In this document: positions 48,341-57,050 of the stretch, in pieces | Layout: each line of letters begins with the position of its first letter | Position numbering within the stretch: the stretch's first letter is position 1 | Origin: Synechococcus sp. CCY 9618 | GTDB taxonomy: Bacteria > Cyanobacteriota > Cyanobacteriia > PCC-6307 > Cyanobiaceae | Assembly: GCF_019038415.1 (NCBI RefSeq) | Contig: NZ_JAFKRG010000031.1 | Location: 1-64,000, forward strand | DNA length: 64,000 nucleotides | Direction: 5' to 3' | Made by a program: the position numbers and the translations under genes | Notes under the pieces: model-generated | Databases searched by the model: none | The model's input: the letters and a program-made list of their open reading frames with translations, nothing else | What the model was told of the DNA's origin: nothing

Positions 48341-49617
48341 CCCTGGGCCGCCGGCGCTCCCTCTGGGCCCTCGCCCTCGGGCTGGCCCTGGCGGCTGCCC
48401 TGCTGCTGTGGCCTCTGGCCTGGGCGCGGCGGCCCGTCACGGTGCGGGTGCTGATGCCGGCCCCCTTCGCGGATGCCACCGCCGCGATGGTGGCCGACTT
48501 CAACCGCAGCCCCCGCGGGGTGCGCATCGAAGTGACCCGCGGGCCCTTCGAGACGGAGGCGGTGTCCGACCTGGCGATCAGCAGCCTCCTGCTGGGTGAC
48601 AGCCCGTACGACCTGCTGCTGATGGACGTCACCTGGACGGCGAAGTACGCCGCCGCCGGCTGGCTGCAACCCCTCGACCCATGGCTGGGTCCGGAGGCCC
48701 TGGCGCCTCTGGTGCCGGGGGCCCGTGCCGGCAACCGCATCGACGGTCAGCTGTGGCGCCTGCCCCTGCTGGCCGATGTGGGCCTGCTCTACTGGCGGAC
48801 GGATCTGATGGAGGCCCCGCCGCGCACCCCCGACGAACTGGTGACACGCTCCCGACAACTGCAGGGGCAGGGTCGGGTGCCCTGGGGGTACCTGTGGCAG
48901 GGCCGCCAGTACGAGGGGCTCAGCTGTGTGTTCCTGGAAGTGGTGCACGGCTTCGGCGGCGGCTGGAGCACCGATGAGGGGGAGGGCATGGGTCTGGCCC
49001 GCCCCGCGGCGGCGGCGGCGGCGGGCTGGCTGCGCCTGCTGGTGAGCGAGGGGATCACGCCGGAGGCGGTGGCCAACTACGCCGAGCCGCAGTCGTTGCA
49101 GAGCTTCCGCCGGGGGGAGGCCGCGTTCCTGCGCAGCTGGCCCTATGCCTGGCAGGAACTGCAGGGAGAGGGCAGCGCCGTGGCCGGCAAGGTGGGCATC
49201 ACCACGATGGTCGCCGAGCCCGGCCTCCCCCATGCCGCCACCCTGGGCAGCTGGGGCTTCTCCCTGCTGGCCGGCAGTGCCCACCCCGAGGAAGCAATCA
49301 CCGTGCTGCGGACGCTCACGGGAGCGGACAGCCAGCGGCAGCTGGTCCGGGACTGGGGGTACACCCCCACCCTGGCCGCTCTGTTCGAGGATCCGGATCT
49401 GGTGAAGCTGCGGCCCCAGCTTCCCCTGCTGCGGCAGGCGCTCAACGCCGCAGTGGTTCGCCCCCTCTCGCCGGGCTATGCCCAGCTCAGCGACATCCTG
49501 CAGCGGGAGCTGAGTGCCGTGATCACCGGCGGCGAGTCCGCCGGCCCCGCCATGGAGGAGGCCGCCCGGGCCAGCCGTCAGCTGCTGCAGGCCAGCGGCA
49601 GGGAGGCCGCGGCTTGA
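48337..49617 (+). CDS. ggtB: Glucosylglycerol ABC transporter, substrate-binding protein
   Basis: 426 residues. N-terminal hydrophobic signal (LWALALGLALAAALLLWPLA, residues 9-28) with no lipobox cysteine, so it is probably a secreted or membrane-anchored periplasmic protein. The remainder is a family 1 solute-binding (maltose-binding-like) fold: VRVLMPAPFADATAAMV, YDLLLMDVTWTAKYAAAGWL (~95), RQYEGLSCVFLEVVHGFGG, FRRGEAAFLRSWPYAW (~265) and GSWGFSLLAGS. Its TTG overlaps the ggpS stop by 4 bases. Context and GgpS coupling suggest GG as ligand, but sucrose/trehalose are recognised by the Ggt system in Synechocystis. Confidence 0.85.
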   Translation: MTLGRRRSLWALALGLALAAALLLWPLAWARRPVTVRVLMPAPFADATAAMVADFNRSPRGVRIEVTRGPFETEAVSDLAISSLLLGDSPYDLLLMDVTWTAKYAAAGWLQPLDPWLGPEALAPLVPGARAGNRIDGQLWRLPLLADVGLLYWRTDLMEAPPRTPDELVTRSRQLQGQGRVPWGYLWQGRQYEGLSCVFLEVVHGFGGGWSTDEGEGMGLARPAAAAAAGWLRLLVSEGITPEAVANYAEPQSLQSFRRGEAAFLRSWPYAWQELQGEGSAVAGKVGITTMVAEPGLPHAATLGSWGFSLLAGSAHPEEAITVLRTLTGADSQRQLVRDWGYTPTLAALFEDPDLVKLRPQLPLLRQALNAAVVRPLSPGYAQLSDILQRELSAVITGGESAGPAMEEAARASRQLLQASGREAAA

Positions 49618-50477
49618 GGTTGAGGGCCCTGCTGCTGATGGCCCCGGCTCTGCTACTGCTGCTGGCGGTGTTCGCCTGGCCGATGCTCGAGTACGCCTGG
49701 CTGAGTCTGCACGCCCAGTCGGTCTTCACAGGCCTTGAGCCGGTGCCGGTGGGTCTGGCCAACTGGCAGCGGCTGCTGGGCGATGGTCGCTTCTGGCAGG
49801 ACGCCGGCCAGACCCTGCGCTTCGCCGGGGTGTCGGTGGGGCTGGAGCTTGTGCTGGGCCTGGGCATCGCCCTGCTGCTCCACCAGAACTGGCGCGGCAG
49901 GGGCGTGGTGCGCAGCCTCAGCCTGCTTCCCTGGGCTTTGCCCAACACGGTGATGGCCCTGGGGTGGCGCTGGATCTTCGACGACCCGAACGGGCCGATC
50001 AATGCCCTGCTGGGGGGCCTGGGGCTGGCCACCCTTCCCTTCCTGGCCTCTCCCCAGCTGGCCTGGATCGCCACCGTGGTGGCGGATGTCTGGAAGACCA
50101 CCCCCTTTGTGGCGCTGCTGCTGCTGGCGGGGCTGCAGATGATTCCCGCCGACCTGTACGACGCCTTCGCCCTCGAGGGGGGCACTCCCTGGCAGGCGTT
50201 GCGGCGCATCACGCTGCCGCTGCTGCGGCCCTACATCTTCATCGTGCTGCTGTTCCGGCTCGCCCAGGCCCTCGGCGTGTTCGACCTGATCGCCGTGCTC
50301 ACCGGCGGCGGCCCGGCCAGCAGCACCGAGAGCCTGGCGGTGTATGCCTATCTCAATGCCATGCGCTTCCTCGACTTCGGGTATTCCGCCACGGTGATGC
50401 TGGGGATGTTTCTGCTGCTGCTGGCTGGATCGGCCCTGCTGCTGCTGCTGCCGCGCGGTCAGGAGGTGAGGTCATGA
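49614..50477 (+). CDS. ggtC: Glucosylglycerol ABC transporter, permease (MalF-like)
   Basis: 287 residues with six membrane helices. EAA loop: DAFALEGGTPWQALRRITLP (~residue 182), which contacts the ATPase. GVFDLIAVLTGGGPASSTE near the end is typical of sugar-permease MalF/UgpA relatives. TTG start overlaps the ggtB stop (TTGA). The plus-strand neighbour ggtD overlaps its end by 4 bases. Confidence 0.87.
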   Translation: MRLRALLLMAPALLLLLAVFAWPMLEYAWLSLHAQSVFTGLEPVPVGLANWQRLLGDGRFWQDAGQTLRFAGVSVGLELVLGLGIALLLHQNWRGRGVVRSLSLLPWALPNTVMALGWRWIFDDPNGPINALLGGLGLATLPFLASPQLAWIATVVADVWKTTPFVALLLLAGLQMIPADLYDAFALEGGTPWQALRRITLPLLRPYIFIVLLFRLAQALGVFDLIAVLTGGGPASSTESLAVYAYLNAMRFLDFGYSATVMLGMFLLLLAGSALLLLLPRGQEVRS

Positions 50478-51301
50478 AGCGCTTCGGCAGGGGCGGTGCC
50501 GCCCTGGTCGTGCTGTTGCTGCTGTGGAGCCTGGGGCCGATGCTCTGGCAGCTGTACACCTCCCTGCGCACGCCCGAAGCCCTCCTCGGGGATGGGGCCG
50601 GCCCGGGCGGTGGCTGGACTCTGGCCAACTATGTCCAGGTGCTCCACGGCGCCCCCCCCTTCTGGCGCTATCTGCTCAACAGCACGGTGGTCGGAGCGAT
50701 CAGCACCCTGCTCACGCTGCTGCTGGCGATTCCCTGCGCCTATGCCCTCAGCCGCCGAGGCGGCCTGCTGCGACTCGTGGTGAGCGGGGGCCTGCTGGCG
50801 GCCGCGGTGTTCCCCTATGTGCTGCTGTTCCTGGCCCTGCTTCAGGTGGCCCGACAGTTCGGCCTGGCCAACAACCTTCTGGCCCTCTGTCTGCCCTATG
50901 CGGGGCTGTCGCTGCCGCTGGCGGTGCTGCTCCTGCAGGCGGCCTTCGCTGAACTGCCGGTGGAGCTGGAGGAGAATGCCTTGCTGGAGGGCTTCACCCT
51001 GATGCAACGCCTGCGCTGGATCCTGTTGCCCCTGATGGGGCCGGCGGTGGTGAGCACGGGGTTGCTGGTGTTCCTGTTCAGCTGGAACGAATTCCCCATT
51101 GCCCTCACCTGGCTGAGCCGCAGCGAGCTGCTCACCCTGGCACCGGCGATGGCGCGGATCGCCGGCTCGTCGGTGTTCACCGTTCCTTACGGCGCCTTCG
51201 CCGCGGCCACCGTTCTGGGCAGCCTGCCCCTGCTGGCCCTGCTGCTGCTCTTCCAGCGACAGATCGTGGCCGGGCTCACCCAGGGGGCGATCAAGGGATG
51301 A
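50474..51301 (+). CDS. ggtD: Glucosylglycerol ABC transporter, permease (MalG-like)
   Basis: 275 residues, six membrane helices. The coupling EAA loop reads EENALLEGFTLMQRLRWILL (~residue 173), followed by LLVFLFSWNEFPIALTWL, a MalG hallmark. Starts with ATG overlapping the ggtC stop (ATGA), and its stop overlaps ggtA's ATG. Confidence 0.88.
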   Translation: MKRFGRGGAALVVLLLLWSLGPMLWQLYTSLRTPEALLGDGAGPGGGWTLANYVQVLHGAPPFWRYLLNSTVVGAISTLLTLLLAIPCAYALSRRGGLLRLVVSGGLLAAAVFPYVLLFLALLQVARQFGLANNLLALCLPYAGLSLPLAVLLLQAAFAELPVELEENALLEGFTLMQRLRWILLPLMGPAVVSTGLLVFLFSWNEFPIALTWLSRSELLTLAPAMARIAGSSVFTVPYGAFAAATVLGSLPLLALLLLFQRQIVAGLTQGAIKG

Positions 51302-52305
51302 CGGATCCGGGCATGACCACCACCACGTCCGCGCCCAGCCTGCGCCTGGACAACCTCACCCGCCGCATCGGCGGCCGCGCGATCATCGATGGGGTCGACC
51401 TGGCGGTGGCCCCGGGCGAGTGCCTTGCCCTGCTGGGGCCCAGCGGCTGCGGCAAGAGCTCGGTGCTGCGGCTCATCGCCGGCCTCGATACCCCGGATGC
51501 CGGCAGGATTCTGCTGGAGGGTGACGACATCACCCGGAAGCCTCCGCAGCGCCGTCAGGTGGCGCTGGTGTTCCAGAGCTACGCGCTGTATCCGCACCTC
51601 AATGTGTCCCGGAATCTCTCGCTGGGGATGGAGATCCGCGGGGTGCCGGCCCAGGAGCGGGAACGGGAGGTGACCTCCGTGCTGGCCATGCTGCAACTCA
51701 CGGAGCTGGCCCAGCGGCTGCCGGCGGAACTCTCCGGCGGCCAGCGCCAGCGGGTGGCCCTGGCCCGGGCCCTGCTGCGCCATCCGCGGGTGTTCCTGCT
51801 GGATGAACCGATGAGCAATCTCGATGCCCAGCTGCGCGAGGAACTGCGGCCCCAGCTGCGCTCCATCCTCTGCGCCGGCAGCGCTCCGGTGATCTACGTG
51901 ACCCATGACCAGCAGGAGGCCATGGGCATCGCCGATCGCATCGCGGTGCTGTCCAACGGCCGGGTGCAGCAGTGCGGCACCCCGAAGGATCTCTACCTGA
52001 CCCCGGCCAACATGTTCGTGGCCTCCTTCATCGGACGGCCCCAGATCAATCTTCTGCCGCAGGAGGACGGAACGGTGCTGGGGATCCGCCCCGAGCACCT
52101 GGTGGCGACGGACGACAGCGGGATCCCTGTGAGGGTCCTGAACCGTGAATGGCACGGGGCCAGCCAGCAGCTGCTGGTCTCCAGCCCCCAGGGGGACCTC
52201 CGCTGGACCTGTGACGGAGCCCAGCCCATCGGTGAGGGGCTGCGGCTGGGCTGGGACCGGCGCCACGAGCACCATTTCCTCAAGACCACGGGCGCACGTT
52301 GCTGA
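51298..52305 (+). CDS. ggtA: Glucosylglycerol ABC transporter, ATP-binding subunit
   Basis: 335 residues, a MalK/UgpC-type ATPase. Walker A LLGPSGCGKSSVLRL (~residue 45), Q-loop VFQSYALYPHL (~90), signature LSGGQRQRVALARALL (~143), Walker B VFLLDEPMSNLDA (~163), H-loop VTHDQQEA (~199). After ~240 residues a short TOBE region of ~90 residues (LGIRPEHLVATDD) follows, less than in MalK. Overlaps ggtD upstream and the TreS-like gene downstream (TGATG). Confidence 0.88.
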   Translation: MTDPGMTTTTSAPSLRLDNLTRRIGGRAIIDGVDLAVAPGECLALLGPSGCGKSSVLRLIAGLDTPDAGRILLEGDDITRKPPQRRQVALVFQSYALYPHLNVSRNLSLGMEIRGVPAQEREREVTSVLAMLQLTELAQRLPAELSGGQRQRVALARALLRHPRVFLLDEPMSNLDAQLREELRPQLRSILCAGSAPVIYVTHDQQEAMGIADRIAVLSNGRVQQCGTPKDLYLTPANMFVASFIGRPQINLLPQEDGTVLGIRPEHLVATDDSGIPVRVLNREWHGASQQLLVSSPQGDLRWTCDGAQPIGEGLRLGWDRRHEHHFLKTTGARC

Positions 52306-53966
52306 TGGCCATCCGGACGGAGCACTGGTGGACAGGCTGCGTGATCTACCAGCTCATGCCGCGGAGCTTCGCTGATTCCGACGGGGACGGCATCGGTGAT
52401 CTCGCCGGCATCACGAGCAAGCTTCCCTACCTGCGCTGGCTGGGCGTGGATGCGATCTGGCTGACGCCGATCTACCCCTCCCCCCTCAAGGACGGCGGAT
52501 ACGACATCACCGACTTCACGGCCATTCATCCTGAACTCGGCGACCTGGCGGACCTGGCGGAGCTGCTGGAACAGGCGCACCACCACGACATCCGGGTGAT
52601 TCTCGATCTGGTGCTGAATCACACCAGCCTTCTGCATCCATGGTTTCAGCGGGCCCGCTGGGCGCCGAGCGGCAGCGTCGAGCGCGACTTCTATGTCTGG
52701 CGTGACGACGATCGGAGCTATGCCGATGCTCCCGTGCTGTTCCGCCACTTCGAGGACTCGAACTGGGAGTGGGATCCCGTGGCCGGCCAGTACTACCTGC
52801 ACCGCTTTCTGCGCCACCAGCCCGATCTGAATTACGACAACCCGGCGGTTCAGGAAGAGATGCTGACCGTGGTCGATTTCTGGCTGGACCGGGGGGTCGA
52901 TGGCTTTCGTCTCGATGCGGTGCCCTTTCTGTTCGAGCGGGACGGGACCCGCTGCGAGGGACTGCCGGAAACCCACGCGTTCCTCAGGCGGCTGCGGGCG
53001 CGGGTGGATGCCGGCGGTCGCGACGTGCTTCTGATCGCCGAGGCGATTCAGCCGGTGCGGGAATCGGCGCCCTACCTGGCCGACGATGAACTTCACGCCG
53101 CCTTCGACTTCGAGATCACCGCCCAGCTGTTCGCGGCTCTGGCCCATGGCCAGTGCGGGGAGCTGCGCCACTGCCTGATGCACGCCCAGGCCCAGGTGCC
53201 CGGGTGCCGCTGGGCCCTGCCGCTGCGGAACCACGATGAGCTCTGGCTCGGGGATGGCCACCTGGTGGATGAGAGCGTCGTTCAGACGGTGGTGAACGGT
53301 TTCCCCAATGCCAGGGGTCACTGGCTGAACTGGGGCATCAACCGGCGCCTGGCACCCCTGCTCAACGGCGATCCGCGGCCGAACACCCTGCTGCATGGCC
53401 TGCTTTACAGCCTGCCGGGGCTGCCCTGCCTGTACTACGGGGATGAACTGGGCATGGGCGACTGGCCGGGGCTGCGCGACCGCGACCCCAACCGCACCCC
53501 GATGGCCTGGACGAGCGAGCGCAACGGGGGGTTCTCCACCGCCCCGGATCCGCTGCTGGTGCTGCCGCCCATCACGGCCCCCGGCTACGACTACCGGGTG
53601 GTGAACGTGGAGGTGCAGCAGCAGCTCTCCGGTTCCTTGCTCAACTGGCACCACCGCATGCTCACCAGCCGGCGCCTGCTGCCCGCCCTGCGCCAGGGTG
53701 GCTTCGAACTGCTCACCAGCCGCCACCCCAGCGTGCTCTGCTACGCCCGCGTCACCGATGGCATGACCGTGGTGGTGGCGGCGAACCTGGGCGCCACCGG
53801 CGCTTCCACCAGCCTCGATCTCGGCCGCTGGAGCGGCAGCCGGGTGCGCGAGGTGCTGGCGGGCTGCGAATTCCCCCCCGCCAGTGACGACTGGTTCGTG
53901 TACCTGAACGCCTATGGATTCTTCTGGTGGCTGGTGGGGGAGCAGGGCAGCGAAGCCAGCTCCTGA
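52305..53966 (+). CDS. treS: Trehalose synthase-like GH13 enzyme
   Basis: 553 residues. Full GH13 (beta/alpha)8 barrel: DLVLNHTSLLHPWF (~residue 100), VDGFRLDAVPFLFERDG (~198, nucleophile Asp), VLLIAEAIQP (~240, acid/base Glu) and LPLRNHDELWL (~305, third Asp). DSNWEWDPVAGQYYLHRF, HQPDLNYDNPAVQEEML and RCEGLPETHAFLRRLR closely match TreS (GH13_16), which interconverts maltose and trehalose. Nothing in the sequence shows whether it acts on GG or maltose here. It is coupled to ggtA and overlaps glpD tail to tail by 55 bases. In this setting it could also be a GG-cleaving hydrolase. Confidence 0.78.
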   Translation: MAIRTEHWWTGCVIYQLMPRSFADSDGDGIGDLAGITSKLPYLRWLGVDAIWLTPIYPSPLKDGGYDITDFTAIHPELGDLADLAELLEQAHHHDIRVILDLVLNHTSLLHPWFQRARWAPSGSVERDFYVWRDDDRSYADAPVLFRHFEDSNWEWDPVAGQYYLHRFLRHQPDLNYDNPAVQEEMLTVVDFWLDRGVDGFRLDAVPFLFERDGTRCEGLPETHAFLRRLRARVDAGGRDVLLIAEAIQPVRESAPYLADDELHAAFDFEITAQLFAALAHGQCGELRHCLMHAQAQVPGCRWALPLRNHDELWLGDGHLVDESVVQTVVNGFPNARGHWLNWGINRRLAPLLNGDPRPNTLLHGLLYSLPGLPCLYYGDELGMGDWPGLRDRDPNRTPMAWTSERNGGFSTAPDPLLVLPPITAPGYDYRVVNVEVQQQLSGSLLNWHHRMLTSRRLLPALRQGGFELLTSRHPSVLCYARVTDGMTVVVAANLGATGASTSLDLGRWSGSRVREVLAGCEFPPASDDWFVYLNAYGFFWWLVGEQGSEASS

Positions 53967-55483
53967 TCCACGAGATCCTGCACCCGGGGTCGCAGCCGCT
54001 CGCTCTCGGCGCTGTCCACGAAGGCCAGCCGGCAGCGGCGGGCCAGCACGTCGTCGGCACTGCGGGCCCACTCGTGGCGGACCGCGTGGCGCACCTCTGC
54101 GGCGGTGAGGGGAATCACCTCGCTGAGGGGATGCAGCTCGGCGGGGCTGTCGGCACAGGCCAGCACCGCCTCCGCCGCCAGCCCGTGGCTGGCCAGCAGG
54201 TGCTCCACCAGCTCCGGAGAGGGGGCCGGCAGGAGCCCCGGCAGGTGCCCGCGCAGCCGGTCCAGTTCCGCCAGGGTGGCCTCGGGTGTGGCGGCGGCTC
54301 CCAGCAGAACAGTGGCGGCCCCCTGCTCCGTGGGAGCGGGCAGAGGCCGGTCCAGCAAACGGACGGCGGCCTCCAGTCCATCGAGGGCCATGGGCCGGCA
54401 GGTGGTCCACTTGCCGCCCATCACGCTCACGAGCCCGCAGGGAAGCGTTTCAACCACATGCTCCCGGACGACGGTGGCGGTCCCTTCGCTGCCATCGCTC
54501 CGCAGCAGCGGCCGCCCTCCGGCCCAGCGACTGGTCACCACCGGCTCGCCGAGGTCGGGGAACCAGCGACGCACGTAGTCGAGCAGGTAGGCCTCCTCCT
54601 CAGCGCTGGGCTGGGTGGCCGCCTCGCCCGGGCAGGCGATGTCGGTGGTCCCCACCAGGGTGCGGCCATGGAAGGGCAGCATGAACAGAACCCGGCCATC
54701 GTCGGTGGCGGGAATCAGCAGGCCGATCCCACCCGCGCAGAGATCGGCCTCCAGCACCAGATGCATGCCCCGGCTCACCTGCACCCTGGGGGCCAGGTCG
54801 GGCTGGGCCATGCGACGGATGGCATCGGCGCCGATGCCTGTGGCATTGACCACCACCCGGGCCTCCAGCTCCCAGGAGCTGCCGTCCTCGACGTTCCGCA
54901 GCACCGCCCCGGTGAGCCGATCCGAGTGGCGCTGCAGACCCACCACCTCCGTCCGGGTGAAGACCTGCGCCCCCAGGCCGGCTGCGGTTCGGGCAATCAG
55001 CAGATTGAGGCGGGCGTCGTCGAACTGCCCGTCGCTGTAGGCCACGCCCCCATGGCCCGCCGCCAGGGTGGGGAGCGCCTGCCGCACCGCCGGTTGCCCC
55101 AGCCAGCGACTCGCTCCGATGCCCTTCTGGCCGGCCAGCAGGTCGTAAAGCCCCAGGCCGATGCCGTAGTAGATGGTCTGGAGGGGATGGGCGGTCGGCA
55201 GCAGCAGCTCCAGCCGACGGGCCAGGAAGGGCGCCTGGGAGAGCCAGTGGCCCCGCTCCGCCAGGGCCTCACGCACCAGCTGCAGCTGGCGCCAGTCGAG
55301 GCGCTTGAAGGCGAGCTCCAGGTAGCGCACACCGCCGTGCAGCAGCTTGGTGCTGCGGCTGCTGGTGCCGATGGCGATGTCGCCGGCCTCCACCAGGGCC
55401 ACCCGCAGCCCGCGCCTGGCCGCCTCCAGGGCCAGGGTGGCTCCGGTGGCCCCGGCGCCGATCACCAGAACATCAACGCTCAT
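53912..55483 (-). CDS. glpD: Aerobic glycerol-3-phosphate dehydrogenase
   Basis: 523 residues; FAD enzyme oxidising glycerol-3-phosphate to dihydroxyacetone phosphate and passing electrons to quinone. The FAD fold starts VDVLVIGAGATGATLALEAA (residues 3-22). SSRSTKLLHGGVRYLEL (~50) and SVMGGKWTTCRPMALDGLEA (~360) are conserved. The ATG at 55483 overlaps the glpK stop by 4 bases (ATGA), so glpK-glpD is coupled. The C-terminal 18 codons lie opposite the 3' end of the TreS-like gene. Confidence 0.93.
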   Translation of the reverse strand: MSVDVLVIGAGATGATLALEAARRGLRVALVEAGDIAIGTSSRSTKLLHGGVRYLELAFKRLDWRQLQLVREALAERGHWLSQAPFLARRLELLLPTAHPLQTIYYGIGLGLYDLLAGQKGIGASRWLGQPAVRQALPTLAAGHGGVAYSDGQFDDARLNLLIARTAAGLGAQVFTRTEVVGLQRHSDRLTGAVLRNVEDGSSWELEARVVVNATGIGADAIRRMAQPDLAPRVQVSRGMHLVLEADLCAGGIGLLIPATDDGRVLFMLPFHGRTLVGTTDIACPGEAATQPSAEEEAYLLDYVRRWFPDLGEPVVTSRWAGGRPLLRSDGSEGTATVVREHVVETLPCGLVSVMGGKWTTCRPMALDGLEAAVRLLDRPLPAPTEQGAATVLLGAAATPEATLAELDRLRGHLPGLLPAPSPELVEHLLASHGLAAEAVLACADSPAELHPLSEVIPLTAAEVRHAVRHEWARSADDVLARRCRLAFVDSAESERLRPRVQDLVDQELASLPCSPTSHQKNP

Positions 55484-56994
55484 GTCGCCTCTCCATGCCA
55501 GTGCAGACTGCGCTTCACTGCGGAGGTCCAGCGGCGGCGCCACCGCTGCCTTTCGCCGGGATCGAGCGACGGCTCGAACCGCCGGGGTTCCCCGCTCGGA
55601 TGGTCATTCTGCCAGGCCTCGAGGCTTTCCACGACTCCGGCCTGCACACCGGCCAGCAGCGCCACCCCCCGGCTGGTGCTCTCCAGATCGGCGCGGCGGC
55701 GCACGGTCACTCCGCTGGCATCGGCCTGCGCCTGCAACAGCAGGTCGGCCGCGGCGGCTCCGCCATCGGCGGCCAGCTCGCCCAGGGGTGTCCCCAGGGC
55801 CTCCTCGGCCAGCTCCACCAGGGTGGCCACCGCCAGGGCGATGCCCTCCAGGGCCGCGCGGGCGATCTGGGCCGGTCCGGTGTCACGGGTGATGCCGATC
55901 AGCAGGCCGCGGGCGCCGGGATCCCAGTGGGGTGTGCCCAAGCCTGTGAACGCCGGCACGAGCATCAGGCCGCCGCTGTCGTCGCAGCTCCTGGCCAGGC
56001 CGTCGACCTGATCGGAGCGCTCGATCAGCCCGAGACCATCGCGCAGCCACTGGATCACGCTGCCGGCGTTGAAGAGGCTGCCCTCGAGGCAGTAGGTGGG
56101 GCGGCCGTCGGCATCACACCAGCCCACGGTGCTCAACAACCCAGCATCGGAGCGGCGGATCACGGATCCGGTGTTGATCACCAGGAACGCCCCGGTGCCG
56201 TAGGTGCACTTGGCTTCGCCGGGCAGCAGGCAACCCTGGCCCAGGGTGGCCGCCTGCTGATCGCCCAGCATGGCGGTGATCGGGACGCCGGCGAAGGGCA
56301 GGCCGGCGGCGATCGAGCCGAAGGCCGCGCGGCTGGGCAGCAGCTCGGGAAGGGCCTCCAGCGGCACCCCCAGGGCGGCGGCCAGCTCCGGATCCCACTG
56401 GAGTCGCTCCAGGTCCATCAGCAGTGTGCGGCTGGCGTTGCTGAACTCGGTGGCATGGCGTGCGCCGGCGGTGAGCCGCTGCAGCAGCCAGCTGTCCACC
56501 GTGCCGAAACAGAGGCTGCCGTCCGCGGCGGCCGCCGCCGCCGCGGGAACCGCCTGCAGCAGCCAGACGATCTTGCTGGCGCTGAAATACGGATCCGCCA
56601 GCAGACCTGTGCGGGCCCGGATCTCCGACTCCAGACCGGCGCGCTTCCAGTCGGCGCAGATGGCAGCGGTGCGACCGTCCTGCCAGACGATCGCCGGCCC
56701 GAGCGGCTCGGCGCCGCCGCGGCGCCAGAGCACGGTGGTTTCGCGCTGGTTGGCGATGCCGCAGGCCGCCACCGCCCGCCGCTGGTCGGCGCTGAGCGCC
56801 TGCTCCAGCTGGGCCAGGGCCTGCAGCTGGCTCTGCCAGATCGCCTCCGGCTGCTGTTCCACCCAGCCGTCGGCGGGGTAATGGCAGGTGAGCGGAGCGG
56901 TGCAGCTGTGCAGGCAGCGGCCCCCGGCATCGAAGAGGGCGGCCCGGGAGCTGGTGGTGCCCTGATCGATGCTCAGGAGGAGGGGCAAATCCAT
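55480..56994 (-). CDS. glpK: Glycerol kinase
   Basis: 504 residues; ATP + glycerol to glycerol-3-phosphate. N-terminal LLLSIDQGTTSSRAALFDAG (phosphate 1 loop), GIANQRETTVLWRR (~85), GVPITAMLGDQQAATLGQGC (~240) and AFTGLGTPHWDPGARG (~355) are FGGY kinase motifs. Although open to 57069, the ATG at 56994 starts the conserved part. First gene of the glpK-glpD pair, divergent by 56 bases from the second GH13 gene, so the two share a promoter region. Confidence 0.95.
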   Translation of the reverse strand: MDLPLLLSIDQGTTSSRAALFDAGGRCLHSCTAPLTCHYPADGWVEQQPEAIWQSQLQALAQLEQALSADQRRAVAACGIANQRETTVLWRRGGAEPLGPAIVWQDGRTAAICADWKRAGLESEIRARTGLLADPYFSASKIVWLLQAVPAAAAAAADGSLCFGTVDSWLLQRLTAGARHATEFSNASRTLLMDLERLQWDPELAAALGVPLEALPELLPSRAAFGSIAAGLPFAGVPITAMLGDQQAATLGQGCLLPGEAKCTYGTGAFLVINTGSVIRRSDAGLLSTVGWCDADGRPTYCLEGSLFNAGSVIQWLRDGLGLIERSDQVDGLARSCDDSGGLMLVPAFTGLGTPHWDPGARGLLIGITRDTGPAQIARAALEGIALAVATLVELAEEALGTPLGELAADGGAAAADLLLQAQADASGVTVRRRADLESTSRGVALLAGVQAGVVESLEAWQNDHPSGEPRRFEPSLDPGERQRWRRRWTSAVKRSLHWHGEAT

Positions 56995-57050
56995 CGCCGG
57001 CGAACTTTTGTCCGTGCTAGCGCTGACGAAGGCACCTAGAAAGGCTGGGG

